In this document: one piece after another, positions 6,987 through 18,048 of the stretch
How the letters are laid out: each line of letters opens with the position of its first letter
How positions within the stretch are numbered: the stretch's first letter is position 1
Assembly (NCBI RefSeq): GCF_003205575.1
Contig: NZ_PYBW01000113.1
Location: forward strand, 1 to 38,833
Length of the DNA stretch: 38,833 nucleotides
Direction: 5' to 3'
Source of the DNA: Streptomyces tateyamensis
GTDB lineage: Bacteria; Actinomycetota; Actinomycetes; Streptomycetales; Streptomycetaceae
Notes under the pieces: generated by a model
The model's database searches: none
The model's input: only the letters and a program-made list of their open reading frames with translations
Told to the model about the DNA's origin: nothing
Made by a program: the position numbers and the translations under genes

Positions 6987-9113
6987 TCAGAGCTGCTGAG
7001 CCTTCTTCAGCAGCGCCTTGCCCTGCGCGGTCAGCTGGTCGGCCTGGTCGCCGTCCACCTTCTGGTGGTCGAACGCGGCCTGCTGCAGCAGCTGCCCGAT
7101 CTGCGCCACCAGCGCGTCCCGCTCGGCGCCCAGCGCGGTGATCTTCACCGTGCTCGCCTTGTACTGCGCGTCGTCCGCACTGTTGGTCAGGATGCCCTTG
7201 GTCGAAGCCTTGAGCGTGGCGGTGGCGAACTCGCCCACCCCCGCGTTCAGCTGCTTGTAGACCTCGGCCAGCTCCTCGTAGTCGTAACCGTGCTGGCCGC
7301 GCAGCGCGGCCGGCCGGGCCCAGTTCTCGACGTACTCGGTCAGCACCCGGCCATCGGAGGCGTACGAGTCCTTCAGGCCGAGCAGCGCCAGCATGGTCGG
7401 CCTGATGTCGGTGTGGTCGGACCACACGTCGCCGGTCTCGCCCAGGTTGCGGATGCCCGGACCGACCAGGCCCAGCCAGGTGGTGTTGATGTCCGGCGCG
7501 AAGTCACCGTGGTTCCAGGCGTAGCCCGGGCCCAGCGCGACGCAGGTCGGGGTGCAGTTGCTCGCGCCCGCGTACACGAAGTAGTCCGGGTTGGCGAAGG
7601 AGGTGAAGGTCGGCGTCCGCAGCGGGTCACCCGTCTGCATGTGCAGGATCTTCTGCTCCGCCTGGTCCGCCAGGTAGTTGGAGATGGTGTCGGTCTTGCC
7701 GGTGATCGGGTTGACCGCCGTCACCTTGCCCCAGGCCTGCTCGAACGCGCGGGTCTGCGGGTCGTTCGGGCCGGGCCGGCCGTTCAGGTAGAAGTTCGGC
7801 GCCGAGTCGGCGTGCACCTGGAACGGGGTGGTGACGCCCTGCTGGGTGGCCAGCAGGCCGCGGGCGTTGGCGTTCACCTCGCCGAGCTGGCTGTAGGTGC
7901 ACGGCACGGTGACGCCGTCGCAGTCGGCCGGGGTCGGTTTGCCGCCCACGAAGTGGTCGTTCTCGTCGGCGGTGACCACGAACAGGGTGTTGTCCGCGTT
8001 CAGGCCGTCGTGGTGGATCCGGTCGAAGAACTTGGCGAAGGCGTCGTCGTAGGACTTCAGCTGCGCCGTGTAGTTGGCGTCGCCCGGGCCCATCGCGCCG
8101 CTGTTCGCGCCGTGCTGGTCGTGCGCGTCCGAGATGTAGGCGTAGGTGACCGGCACGCCGGACTCCTGCATCTGGGCCACGTAGCCGAGCGAGTTGTCGG
8201 CGGTCATCGCGTCGAAGCCCGGAAAGCCCGGGTTGCCCTTGGGGTCGGTGATCTGCTTGCCGGCGGTGGAGCGCACCACGCCGTCCGCGCTGATCGCCGG
8301 GTCGACCGCCTTGGCGCCGAACAGCGCCTGGTAGCCGTTGTAGCCGCCCGGCTCGTCCGGCAGCAGGTCGGGGCTCTGGGTGCCCTTCGCGCAGACCTTG
8401 GAGTCCTTGGCGCAGTGCACGCCGATGCCGACGAAGTCGGCCTGGGCCCGGGCCGGGTCGGCCTTGGCCTCGGCAGCCTCCGCGGAGGTGGGACCGAAGA
8501 CCTTGTTGATGTCTACGGTGGTGTTCTCCAGGATGGTGTTGGCCGTGGAGACCGCGCCGAAGTCGCAACCCGCCTTGGTGAAGGTGGTCCACGGCGCCGG
8601 GGCGTTCTTGCCGTCCGGGCCGACCATGGTCGGCGCGGTGTCGGCCGGGGCCGGCACCGAGTTGTCGGCCACGCCGTCGGTCCAGTAGGCGAAGCTGCTG
8701 GCCGAGTTGGAGTTGCCGTCCGGCTTGTAGTACCGGTACGAGTTCGAGACCGCCTGGCCGTGCTTGTCACCGTAGAGACCCGTGATCGAGGTCAGGATGT
8801 CGTTGCCGGTGTGCGCGATCAGCGGGGTGTGGTGGTTGGTGGACAGCGTCCCGTTGCTCTCCAGGAAGTCGAGCAGATGCGGCATCTGCTCGAGGTCCGA
8901 AGGCACGTTGGGGTTGTCCCGGGTGAAGTGCACGTTGTCGAACTGAAGGTAGATCACGTGCTTCACGTCCCGGCCGTCGGCCGAGATCTGACAGCTCGTC
9001 TGCTGCTTGGGGCCTCGCGGCCCCGGATCGGTGGCGCTCGCCGTGGTGGCGGAGACCATGGCCAGGCCGAGCCCCGCCGTGAGCGACAGGGCCAGCACCT
9101 TGCTCTTGCGCAT
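6987..9113 (-). CDS. secreted alkaline-phosphatase-superfamily phosphoesterase
   Basis: The 708-residue protein has a signal peptide (MRKSKVLALSLTAGLGLAMV, cleavage near ATASA) and no anchor, so it is exported. The fold is the alkaline phosphatase/sulfatase superfamily: a metal-binding Asp in YLQFDNVHF, a nucleophile region HTGNDILTSITGLYG with the catalytic Thr, then VVTADENDHF, WNHGDFAPDI and WSDHTDIRPTMLALLG, which carry the remaining metal ligands. Such enzymes hydrolyse phosphomono- or diesters; the substrate here is unknown. The last 100 residues are helical and Gln/Ala-rich with no recognised domain. I chose the ATG at 9113 for its signal peptide and GGGAG upstream; the longer frame back to 9218 adds no sensible sequence. 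Closed by its own terminator, so not part of the ABC operon. Confidence 0.75.
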   Translation of the reverse strand: MRKSKVLALSLTAGLGLAMVSATTASATDPGPRGPKQQTSCQISADGRDVKHVIYLQFDNVHFTRDNPNVPSDLEQMPHLLDFLESNGTLSTNHHTPLIAHTGNDILTSITGLYGDKHGQAVSNSYRYYKPDGNSNSASSFAYWTDGVADNSVPAPADTAPTMVGPDGKNAPAPWTTFTKAGCDFGAVSTANTILENTTVDINKVFGPTSAEAAEAKADPARAQADFVGIGVHCAKDSKVCAKGTQSPDLLPDEPGGYNGYQALFGAKAVDPAISADGVVRSTAGKQITDPKGNPGFPGFDAMTADNSLGYVAQMQESGVPVTYAYISDAHDQHGANSGAMGPGDANYTAQLKSYDDAFAKFFDRIHHDGLNADNTLFVVTADENDHFVGGKPTPADCDGVTVPCTYSQLGEVNANARGLLATQQGVTTPFQVHADSAPNFYLNGRPGPNDPQTRAFEQAWGKVTAVNPITGKTDTISNYLADQAEQKILHMQTGDPLRTPTFTSFANPDYFVYAGASNCTPTCVALGPGYAWNHGDFAPDINTTWLGLVGPGIRNLGETGDVWSDHTDIRPTMLALLGLKDSYASDGRVLTEYVENWARPAALRGQHGYDYEELAEVYKQLNAGVGEFATATLKASTKGILTNSADDAQYKASTVKITALGAERDALVAQIGQLLQQAAFDHQKVDGDQADQLTAQGKALLKKAQQL

Positions 9114-9285
9114 CCTGCTCCCTCTCTGGGCGCGATCGCGCGCCCGCGACGGGAACGCGCGTAGATCGCCGATGGGGAAGCACTGCGGCCCCCCGTCGTG
9201 CGTGCCACAGGCTGCCACAGTGGGGCCGAACGCAACAGGAGGCGTGTGCGGGCAGGGAGTTAAGTCGGGGTGAACAGGGGTGGGC

Positions 9286-9834
9286 TCAGGCCGACGGTCC
9301 GGGCCCCGGCCAGTCGGCCACGGGGCGGTCGGCGTACAGGTGGGCCCACTCGTGGCGGAACGGGTCGAAGCCCAGCCCGTGGTCGATCAGGCCGAGCCGC
9401 TCGGCCACCGCCCGGGAGCCCTGATTGTGCGGCAGGATCATCGCGAGGACCGGCAGTTCGGGCCGGTGCCGGTGGGCGGCCGAAATCGCCGCGCGGGACA
9501 GCTCGGTCGCGTAGCCGCGCCCCCAGTGTGCGGTGTCCAGCCGGTAGAACAGGTTCCAGTTGCCCCGCCCGGTAAGCTGCACCCCGCCTATGCCGATCAC
9601 CTCGGGGGCATCGCGCAGCCGGACCGTCCAGTAGCTGAGCCCGTCGTCCGCCCAGCGGCCGGCCGCGCGCTGGATCCACTCCCGGGTGGTGGCCGGGACC
9701 AGATGCCGCCCCGCCGGGTCGTGGGCCCAGCCGCCGGGGTCGGCGTTGATCCGGTGCAGCGGGTCCAGGTCGCCCAGGTGCACCGGGGTCAGCGCCAGGC
9801 GCTCGGTCAGCACGGCTCGCGGGTCGTCGGTCAT
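9286..9834 (-). CDS. GNAT family N-acetyltransferase, RimJ/RimL-like
   Basis: A cytosolic 182-residue acetyl-CoA-dependent acyltransferase. The order of elements is typical: LTERLALTPVHLGDLDPLHR at the start, a substrate loop, APEVIGIGGVQL (strand 4 region), then the acetyl-CoA pyrophosphate loop LDTAHWGRGYATE (WGRGYA), and NQGSRAVAERLGLIDHG near the end. The target could be a protein N-terminus or a small amine. The ATG at 9834 opens the conserved domain directly. No operon partner on either side. Confidence 0.85.
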   Translation of the reverse strand: MTDDPRAVLTERLALTPVHLGDLDPLHRINADPGGWAHDPAGRHLVPATTREWIQRAAGRWADDGLSYWTVRLRDAPEVIGIGGVQLTGRGNWNLFYRLDTAHWGRGYATELSRAAISAAHRHRPELPVLAMILPHNQGSRAVAERLGLIDHGLGFDPFRHEWAHLYADRPVADWPGPGPSA

Positions 9835-9897
9835 CCGTCGAGGGTAAGCAGCGACGGGCGACGGGGGCCACCGGCTTTCCCGAGGCTCTGCGGCCGG

Positions 9898-11229
9898 CTA
9901 GGACCGCGACAGGAACTCCGGGCGGTCGGTGCCCCAGGCGGTCGGGCCGGCGGCCCAGTTGTCGTGGCCGGGCAGCGGCGGGCGGGGGTGGTGCAGCACT
10001 CCGTAGGCGCTGGGCGTCTCGGTCAGGTACGGGGATGGGTCCGCCTCGGCCGCCTGGTCAGCGCCGGCGGCCCGCCCCATCGGGGTGGTCAGCAGCCAGT
10101 GGGCGGTGCCCGCCAACGAGTACCGCAGGTGGGCGCCCGCCCCGGTGCGCTGCCGCTCGGCCAGCGCGCGCAGCACCCCGGCCGCCGCGAGGTAGCCGGT
10201 GCCGTGGTCCAGTGCCTGGGCCGGCAGCGCCCCCGGTGCCTGCGCCGTGCCCTCGCGCAGCGCGATCCCGACCCGGGCCTGCACCAGGCTGTCGAAGCCG
10301 CGCCGCCCGGCCCACGGCCCGCGCCAGCCCCAGGCGTTCAGCTGCACCAGCACGGTGCCCGGCAGCTGCTCCGGGGTCAGCCCGAACCGGTCCAGCGCCC
10401 CCGGCCGGTACCCGGTGACCACCACGTCCGCCGCCGCGGCCAGCTCGCGCAGCACCGCGAGCTCCTCGGGGCGGTCCAGGTCCAGCAGCGCGGAGCGCTT
10501 GCCGAAGCCGGTGTCGGCGTGCGCGTCCGCGGTCTCCGGCAGCCGGGGCGAGTCGATCCGCAGCACGTCGGCGCCGAGCAGGGCGAGCGTGCGGGTGGCC
10601 ACCGGTCCGGCGATCACCCGGCTCAGGTCCAGCACCCGCGCCCCGGCGGCCGGCTGCTCGGCCGCGGCCAGTCGGCGCCCGGTGCCGGGCAGCGCCGAGC
10701 GCTCCACCAGCGGCAGACCCGGCTCGGGTTCGGCGCTGCCCACCGCGACCGCGAGCCCGCCCGCCGCGTACACCGCCTCCTGCACCTGCTCGGCCGCCCG
10801 GCCCGCCAGCAGCTCCGCCAGTACGGCGGCCGACGCGTCCGGCGCCAGCCCGAGCGCGCTCAGCAACCGCTCCCGGTGGTGCGGGTAGTTGGCGTGGGTG
10901 CGCACCCAGCCGTCGGCGGTGCGCCAGAACCCCGAGTGCGGCGCGAAGGTGTCGCTCGGCCGCCCCGCGATCCGCAGCAGCTTCTCGCTGCGGAAGGCCG
11001 CGGCCACCGCGCCCTCGTCCACCAGCAGCCCGGCCACCGCGGCCCCGCCGCGCGCGTCCCGCAGCTCGGCGGCCGCCAGCGCACAGACCGCCACCGCTGC
11101 CCGTGCCGGCTGACGCACCGGCAGCCGGGCCGCCAGCGCGCCGGGCACCTCCCGGTAGGAGATCCGCTCGACCAGTTCCGCCGGCCCCCCGAGCACCGCC
11201 CAGGCAGCGCGGGTGAAGTCGTCCGTCAT
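9898..11229 (-). CDS. class III CoA-transferase (CaiB/BaiF family), halves in unusual order
   Basis: A 443-residue enzyme of the family that moves CoA between carboxylic acids. The strongest signature, ARVLDLSRVIAGPVATRTLA followed by LLGADVLRID, normally sits at the very N-terminus but here begins near residue 195. The preceding part (FWRTADGWVRTHANYPHHRE) looks like the half that normally comes second. The C-terminus has a GFDSLVQARVG-like segment. I infer a circularly rearranged or two-half arrangement; I believe similar proteins occur in actinobacteria, but their substrate is not known to me. ATG 11229 starts 1 nt after the stop of the pentapeptide-repeat gene, so the two are probably coupled. 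Confidence 0.78.
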   Translation of the reverse strand: MTDDFTRAAWAVLGGPAELVERISYREVPGALAARLPVRQPARAAVAVCALAAAELRDARGGAAVAGLLVDEGAVAAAFRSEKLLRIAGRPSDTFAPHSGFWRTADGWVRTHANYPHHRERLLSALGLAPDASAAVLAELLAGRAAEQVQEAVYAAGGLAVAVGSAEPEPGLPLVERSALPGTGRRLAAAEQPAAGARVLDLSRVIAGPVATRTLALLGADVLRIDSPRLPETADAHADTGFGKRSALLDLDRPEELAVLRELAAAADVVVTGYRPGALDRFGLTPEQLPGTVLVQLNAWGWRGPWAGRRGFDSLVQARVGIALREGTAQAPGALPAQALDHGTGYLAAAGVLRALAERQRTGAGAHLRYSLAGTAHWLLTTPMGRAAGADQAAEADPSPYLTETPSAYGVLHHPRPPLPGHDNWAAGPTAWGTDRPEFLSRS

Positions 11230-11230
11230 C

Positions 11231-12037
11231 TCACCAGTGTGCGGGCCTGACCAGCCCGTCCGGCAGCCGGGTCGCTCCGTCGCCCTTGGCGGCGTTCAGC
11301 TGGCTCTGGGTGAGGAAGAAGGCGCCCGTCAGATCGGCCCCGGCCAGCCGGGCGTCGCGCAGGTCGGCCCCGATCAGGTCGGCCTGGCGCAGGTCCGCGC
11401 CGGTCAGGTCGGCCGCGATCAGGTAGGCCCCGCGCAGGTCCGCGCCGCGCAGCTCGGCCCCGCGCAGCTTGGCGCCGATCAGGTCCGCACCGCGCCGGTC
11501 CCGCTTCCTGCCCGGCAGCTGGGCCCGGACCAGCTCGCTGGTACGCAGCAGCAGCACGTTCACCTTGGCCCGCTGGGCCGGCACGTCCAGCTCGGCCAGC
11601 TGCTCGACGGGCAGCTCGGTGAGCTCCTCGGTCTCGGTCAGCAGTGCGCGCAGCTCGGGGTGGACCGGGGCGGCCGCGGCCAGGCCGAGCGCCTCGTCCA
11701 GGTAGCGGACCAGCTCGTGCAGCTGGCGCAGCACCGGGAAGGCGCGGAACATCAGGGCCCCGCTCTTCGGGTCCTCACGCCAGCTGACGCCCTGGAAGGT
11801 GCCCTGGGACAGGTGCTGGCCGGCGCCGAAGCAGTCGTAGACCGTGCAGCCGGTGAAGCCCCTGGTGCGCAGGTCCTGGTGGATCCCGCAGCCGAAGTCC
11901 TGGCGCAGGTTGCGGCAGGGCCGGCCGGCCTCCTTGTCGATCGCGAAGTCGGCGGAGCGGGCGAACGGCAGCGCCACGCAGCACAGGCCGAAGCAGCTGG
12001 AGCAGTCGGCCAGCAGGTTCAGGCGCGTCTCGGTCAC
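11231..12037 (-). CDS. pentapeptide-repeat protein with a Cys-rich N-terminal domain
   Basis: The 268-residue protein has two parts. Residues about 10-80 carry many cysteines (DCSSCFGLCC, then RPCRNL, FGCGI, TGCTVYDC), a pattern suggesting a metal or Fe-S site. The C-terminal half has about ten tandem A(D/N)LxG pentapeptides (for example GADLRGAYLIAADLTGADLR), which fold as a right-handed beta helix. The function is unknown; pentapeptide proteins often act as DNA mimics or scaffolds. GTG start at 12037 with GGAGAGG upstream. The following CoA-transferase begins 1 nt downstream, so the two are expected to be made together. Confidence 0.8.
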   Translation of the reverse strand: MTETRLNLLADCSSCFGLCCVALPFARSADFAIDKEAGRPCRNLRQDFGCGIHQDLRTRGFTGCTVYDCFGAGQHLSQGTFQGVSWREDPKSGALMFRAFPVLRQLHELVRYLDEALGLAAAAPVHPELRALLTETEELTELPVEQLAELDVPAQRAKVNVLLLRTSELVRAQLPGRKRDRRGADLIGAKLRGAELRGADLRGAYLIAADLTGADLRQADLIGADLRDARLAGADLTGAFFLTQSQLNAAKGDGATRLPDGLVRPAHW

Positions 12038-12125
12038 GGCGGCGGGGTCCTCTCCACAGGGGCTGCGTCGAGTAGAGCCCAGGACCGGTCCGGCGGTCCA
12101 ATCCGGCCCGGTCCGCCCGGGTCCG

Positions 12126-12197
12126 GCCGCCGCGGGGCGGGTGGTGCGGGCCGCCGCGGGGCGGGTGGTGCCGACGCCGCGGGGCCGGTGGTGCCGT
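12126..12197. repeat. three tandem copies of a 24-bp GC-rich repeat
   Basis: Three direct copies begin at 12126, 12150 and 12174. The first two are almost identical and the third has a few changes. They lie in the 210-bp gap upstream of the pentapeptide-repeat gene, between it and the stop of the P/Q-rich gene. No frame through them looks coding. Confidence 0.7.
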
Positions 12198-12247
12198 CGC
12201 CGTGGAATGGGGTGCCGGCCGCCGCAGAGCCGCGGCCGGCACCTTGG

Positions 12248-12940
12248 TCACATCTGGTCGGGGTGCGGGACGTAGCCCGGGTTGCCCGGCTGGCCCGCGT
12301 AGCCCGGACCGGGCTGCTGCGGCGGGTAGGGCTGGCCCTGCTGCGGCGGGACCGGCTGTCCGGCCTGCGGCGGGAAGGGCTGCCCCGCCTGCTGCGGGAA
12401 GGGCTGGCCCTGCTGGGCCGGGAACGGCTGGCCCTGCTGGGCCGGGAACGGCTGGCCCTGCTGCGGGAACGGCTGGCCGGCCTGCGGCGCGAACGGCTGC
12501 GAGCCCGGGTCGATCGAGCCGGCCGGGAAGGCCACGCTCAGCTGGTCCAGCTCGTCGCGCCAGTACCGGTGGATGTTGAGCCGGCTCGGCTTGCTGTCGC
12601 TCGGCAGCTGCAGGTACATCGAGCTCCACACGGTGGCCCGCTTCACCCGGGTGACCGGGAACGCCGCGCGCGGGTAGACCGCGACCACCTCACCGGGCCG
12701 GTTGGTGAACCGGCTGGCGGTGTTGACCACCACCGAGCTGCTGGTCAGGGTCAGGAAGTAGAACTTGCGGGTCAGCGCCACGATCAGGCCGAGCCCGGGC
12801 ACCTCGTCGAAAATCGCGTTCAGCCACGGGCTCGGGCCCGTCTCCACGTGCACGCAGGCGATGAAGGTCTCCCCGGGCGGTGCCACCTGGGAGAGCTGCT
12901 CGATGACCTGCTTCTTCTGCGTGGCCCGGCGAATTGCCAT
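12248..12940 (-). CDS. hypothetical protein with P/Q/F-rich C-terminal repeats
   Basis: A 230-residue protein. Residues 1-150 are a folded domain I cannot name, with ETFIACVHVETGPSPWLN and a strand-rich FYFLTLTSSSVVVN segment reminiscent of PH-like membrane or lipid-binding domains. From about residue 155 it is low-complexity: repeats of QGQPFPAQ / AGQPFPPQ ending in YVPHPDQM. I chose ATG 12940 (MAIRRATQKKQV) because AAAGGA lies 7 nt upstream; the frame extends to 12973 without support. No signal peptide, so probably cytoplasmic. Confidence 0.7.
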   Translation of the reverse strand: MAIRRATQKKQVIEQLSQVAPPGETFIACVHVETGPSPWLNAIFDEVPGLGLIVALTRKFYFLTLTSSSVVVNTASRFTNRPGEVVAVYPRAAFPVTRVKRATVWSSMYLQLPSDSKPSRLNIHRYWRDELDQLSVAFPAGSIDPGSQPFAPQAGQPFPQQGQPFPAQQGQPFPAQQGQPFPQQAGQPFPPQAGQPVPPQQGQPYPPQQPGPGYAGQPGNPGYVPHPDQM

Positions 12941-13112
12941 AGTTCTGTCCTTTTGCCCCGTCTTGTCCAGCAATTGCTGGCGCGTCGAAATCGGCTGAGA
13001 TTAGCAGGTGTTGACGACTTCTCGAACGCCACGTCCCCCGGCGCCGCACGGGCACCGGGGGACGTGGTCCGACGGGCGGCGGAGCGGGTTTCCGCGCCGC
13101 CGCCCCGGACCG

Positions 13113-15482
<2,370 letters not shown>

Positions 15483-15595
15483 GGTCGCTCCAAAGTCGCG
15501 CCCGGACTGTGGGGGAACGAGCGCTGTGGGGGGAGGGGTACCTGGGCCCGGCCGGGTGCGCACCCGACCAGCCCTGCTTCCGCGGATTGGCGCTG

Positions 15596-15638
15596 AACGT
15601 AAGGCCTGGACCAGGCCCCGGTCAACAGGTCTGTACCA
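15596..15638 (-). promoter_or_regulatory. chitinase promoter with paired 12-bp direct repeats
   Basis: Reading the minus strand: TGGTACAGACCT (15638-15627), TTGACC as a -35 box (15625-15620), TGGTCCAGGCCT (15613-15602) and TACGTT as a -10 box (15601-15596), with an 18-nt spacer. Both repeats are one base from the known Streptomyces chitinase repeat TGGTCCAGACCT, start 25 bp apart and bracket the -35 box as in characterised chi promoters. This element is linked in the literature to chitin induction and glucose repression. That it works here is inferred. Confidence 0.75.
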
Positions 15639-15827
15639 ATCTGCAACGAAGGAGGCAGCTCCCACCGGCCAAAACGTCCCGATTCACCGGACATTGAGGT
15701 CATCTGACGCAGCGGTGGTAGAGGCCAATCGAGGATGTCTCGGTAACGCTCGGTCAGCTCGGGGGCCTTCTGCGCCCGCGCCCGCCTTGCTCCTGTCCGC
15801 TCCCCCTCCCCCGTTTTCCGCCCCGCG

Positions 15828-15891
15828 CCCCCCTCCCCTCTCCCCTCCCTTCCCCTTCCTCCCCTCTCCCCCCTCCCTTCCCTCTCCTCTC
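15828..15891 (+). repeat. 64-nt uninterrupted pyrimidine tract
   Basis: Positions 15828-15891 contain only C and T, within a longer pyrimidine-rich stretch from about 15787 to 15899. It lies in the 509-bp divergent gap between the chitinase and the proline-rich membrane protein gene. That gap also holds the chitinase promoter and otherwise nothing that looks coding. Confidence 0.9.
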
Positions 15892-15991
15892 GCCCCTCCG
15901 AGCCGTCCGCGAACGGGCTCGCGGGCGGCTCGCCGATGCGAGAGACTGCGACGATCAGCCGTCCCGCACCCTTCCGTGGAAAGACCGGTCC

Positions 15992-16531
15992 ATGACGACT
16001 CCTCCACCCCCGTTCGACGCCCCGGGCCAGCCGCCCGTCCCGCCCCAGCCGGCCACCCCGCCGAACGCGGGCGTTCCGGTGTACGGCTACCCGATGCCGA
16101 GCCCGGAGTACGGCTACCCGCAGCAGCCGCCGGCCCCGCCGGCCGCGGGCTACGGCTACCCGGCGGGGCCGCCCGCCCCGCCGGCCGGCCAGCCGCTGGT
16201 CACCATCGGAGACATCGCCGTCACCAGCACCGGGATCATCACCCCGGCGGGCCCGATACCGCTGCAGGGCACGGTGTGGACGGCCACCGACCTGTCCCGC
16301 ACGGAGGAGCGGATCGCCCCCGCCGGCATCGTGCTGGCGATCATCTTCTTCCTGTTCTGCCTGATCGGGCTGCTCTTCCTCCTGATGAAGGAGAAGAGGA
16401 CCACCGGCCACGTCCAGATCACCGTCTCCGGCGGCGGCCGGTACCACACCACCTCGATCCCGGTCAGCTCGCCGCACCAGGTGATGGACCTGATAAACCG
16501 GGTCAACTACGCCCGTGGGCTCTGTATCTGA
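15992..16531 (+). CDS. small membrane protein with proline/GYP-rich N-terminus
   Basis: A 179-residue protein. Residues 1-68 are a disordered Pro-rich arm with repeated YGYP units (VYGYPMPSPEYGYPQQPP). Residues 69-110 form a small strand-rich segment. One strong membrane helix follows (IVLAIIFFLFCLIGLLFLL), then a basic stop-transfer (MKEKR) and a short C-terminal domain of about 45 residues (VQITVSGGGRYHTTSIPVSS). Such architectures are common in actinobacteria, and I cannot give a function. ATG 15992 follows the pyrimidine tract and has no strong ribosome binding site. Confidence 0.75.
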   Translation: MTTPPPPFDAPGQPPVPPQPATPPNAGVPVYGYPMPSPEYGYPQQPPAPPAAGYGYPAGPPAPPAGQPLVTIGDIAVTSTGIITPAGPIPLQGTVWTATDLSRTEERIAPAGIVLAIIFFLFCLIGLLFLLMKEKRTTGHVQITVSGGGRYHTTSIPVSSPHQVMDLINRVNYARGLCI

Positions 16532-16568
16532 ATGACGGTCAGGACATTCGTGAGAGCCTCAGGATGCA

Positions 16569-16621
16569 CTCCCGCAGCTCCGGAAACTGCGGGAGCCGCA
16601 GACCATTCGGTCTGCGGCTCC
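16569..16621. terminator. two overlapping hairpins between convergent genes
   Basis: Hairpin 1 pairs 16569-16577 with 16587-16595 (9 bp). Hairpin 2 pairs 16592-16604 with 16609-16621 (13 bp, 4-nt loop). They share 16592-16595, so only one can form fully at a time. Placed between convergent genes, they most likely form a bidirectional terminator. Confidence 0.75.
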
Positions 16622-16645
16622 GGGCCGTTCGGGACTGTCTGACTG

Positions 16646-18048
16646 TCAGTTGACGGCGAACTGGTAGTCGTAAGGGGCGAGTTGCACGCCGTCCTTGGTG
16701 GTCAGGTATACCTCCACGACGTACCAGCCGCTCTGGGTCGGGGTAAAGGAAGCCTGCGCCACGCCGTGGGCGCCTGCCTGGACCGTCACCGGCGTGCTCC
16801 AGTTGACCGTGTAGGTATTCTGGCCACGCCGGCCGACTTGATCTTCGGGGTGAAGTTGAACGTGCCCGGTACTCCGACGCCGCCACCGCTCCCGTTCTCC
16901 AGGTAGACGTCGGAGGCCACGGTCGGCGTGGTGTTCCGGTAGCCGCTGGTCCACCAGGTCGGCCTGCTGGTCCAGCCGTTCGCGCTGGTCGTGCTGACCA
17001 ACAGCATGTCTCCGTAGGCACCGTTGAGCGTCTCGGTCACCACCGCGGTGCCGTTGCCGGAGGCCGGGACGGTCTCGGTGGTCGGGCCCTGGTCACCCCA
17101 GTGCTGCACGATGAAGCTGACCACCGGGCTGGCGGCCTGCACCCCCGGGTCGGCCGTCAGCTTGTACGCGGCCGGCTTGCCGAACTGCGGGCTGTGGCCC
17201 TGCTGGTTCACCGCGGGGCCGTCCGGCTTGACCACGATCTGGAAGTACGCCACCGGGGACTGGTTGAGGGCGCGGTCCAGGCTGACCACGCTCAACTGCA
17301 AGTACGAGCCGAGCCCGGCCGGCGGGATCAGGCTCACCGTTCCGGAACCGCCCAGGGCATCCGCCCGGACGACGTACTTCGACGTGGTGAACGGGTCCTG
17401 GTACTGCGGAACCCCGTGATCGCCGATGGTCGCCCCGCCAAGCACTCCGAAGCTGCCGGACCAGCTGAACTCGTAGCCGGCCACGTCACTCACCCCGTTG
17501 GCGCCGAACTGGAGCTGGATCGGCGCGCCGCCCTGATTCGCCTTCCCCTGCGGGTAGTTGGGCGAGCTGATGGTCGGGGCCTGAGCCGGCGAGGTGTTGT
17601 CCACGGTCAGGTAGCAGGGCGCGGTCCAGTCCGAGGCGGCGCCGGTGGCGTCCACCGAACGGGCCTGCCATGCGTACGTTCCGCCGTCGACCAGGGTGCC
17701 GTTCCCCAGCCGGACGCCCGCCTCGTTCCCGTGGTACGCATTCGGGGCCGCGCCGGTGATCAGCTGCGTCGGGTCGCTCACCGGGTACAGCTGGAACTGC
17801 TCGGTGACCCACAGCGCCGTGGGGTCTGTGGTGGCCGGGATGCCCTCGACGTCGACCCCGAGGCGGGCGTCGGTGACGACCGGGGCGTTCGCGTCGGTCG
17901 AGCAGGCCTGCAGGTTGTTGAACAGCTCGGTCGGAGTCACCGGCACGCTCACGTCCGCACTCGCAGGCACCGCCCCCAGCACGGCCAACCCGATCGCCGC
18001 CCCGGCCGCCACCGCGACGCGAGCACGCCCAACCACGGTTCTCTTCAC
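16646..18048 (-). pseudogene. secreted Ig-like/strand-rich surface protein, one frameshift near its 3' end
   Basis: A signal peptide (about residues 1-31, ending AVPASA) leads into several beta-sandwich-like units (for example QFGANGVSDVAGYEFSWSGS and ITGAAPNAYHGNEAGVRLGN) rich in Gly, Thr and Pro. I infer a secreted adhesin- or CBM-like protein of unknown ligand. GTG 18048 has GGGAGG 6 nt upstream. The main frame reads TFNFTPKIKSAGVA and then goes out of phase near 16827. The next frame continues convincingly with TYTVNWSTPVTVQAGAHGVA to VN and a stop at 16646. One base appears to be missing, and restoring it gives about 467 residues. Either a real mutation or a sequencing error. Confidence 0.7.

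Noticed and set aside
6843..9164. 773-codon plus-strand frame opposite the phosphoesterase
   Set aside because: Same shadow effect; low-complexity composition and no ribosome binding site, against clear motifs on the other strand.
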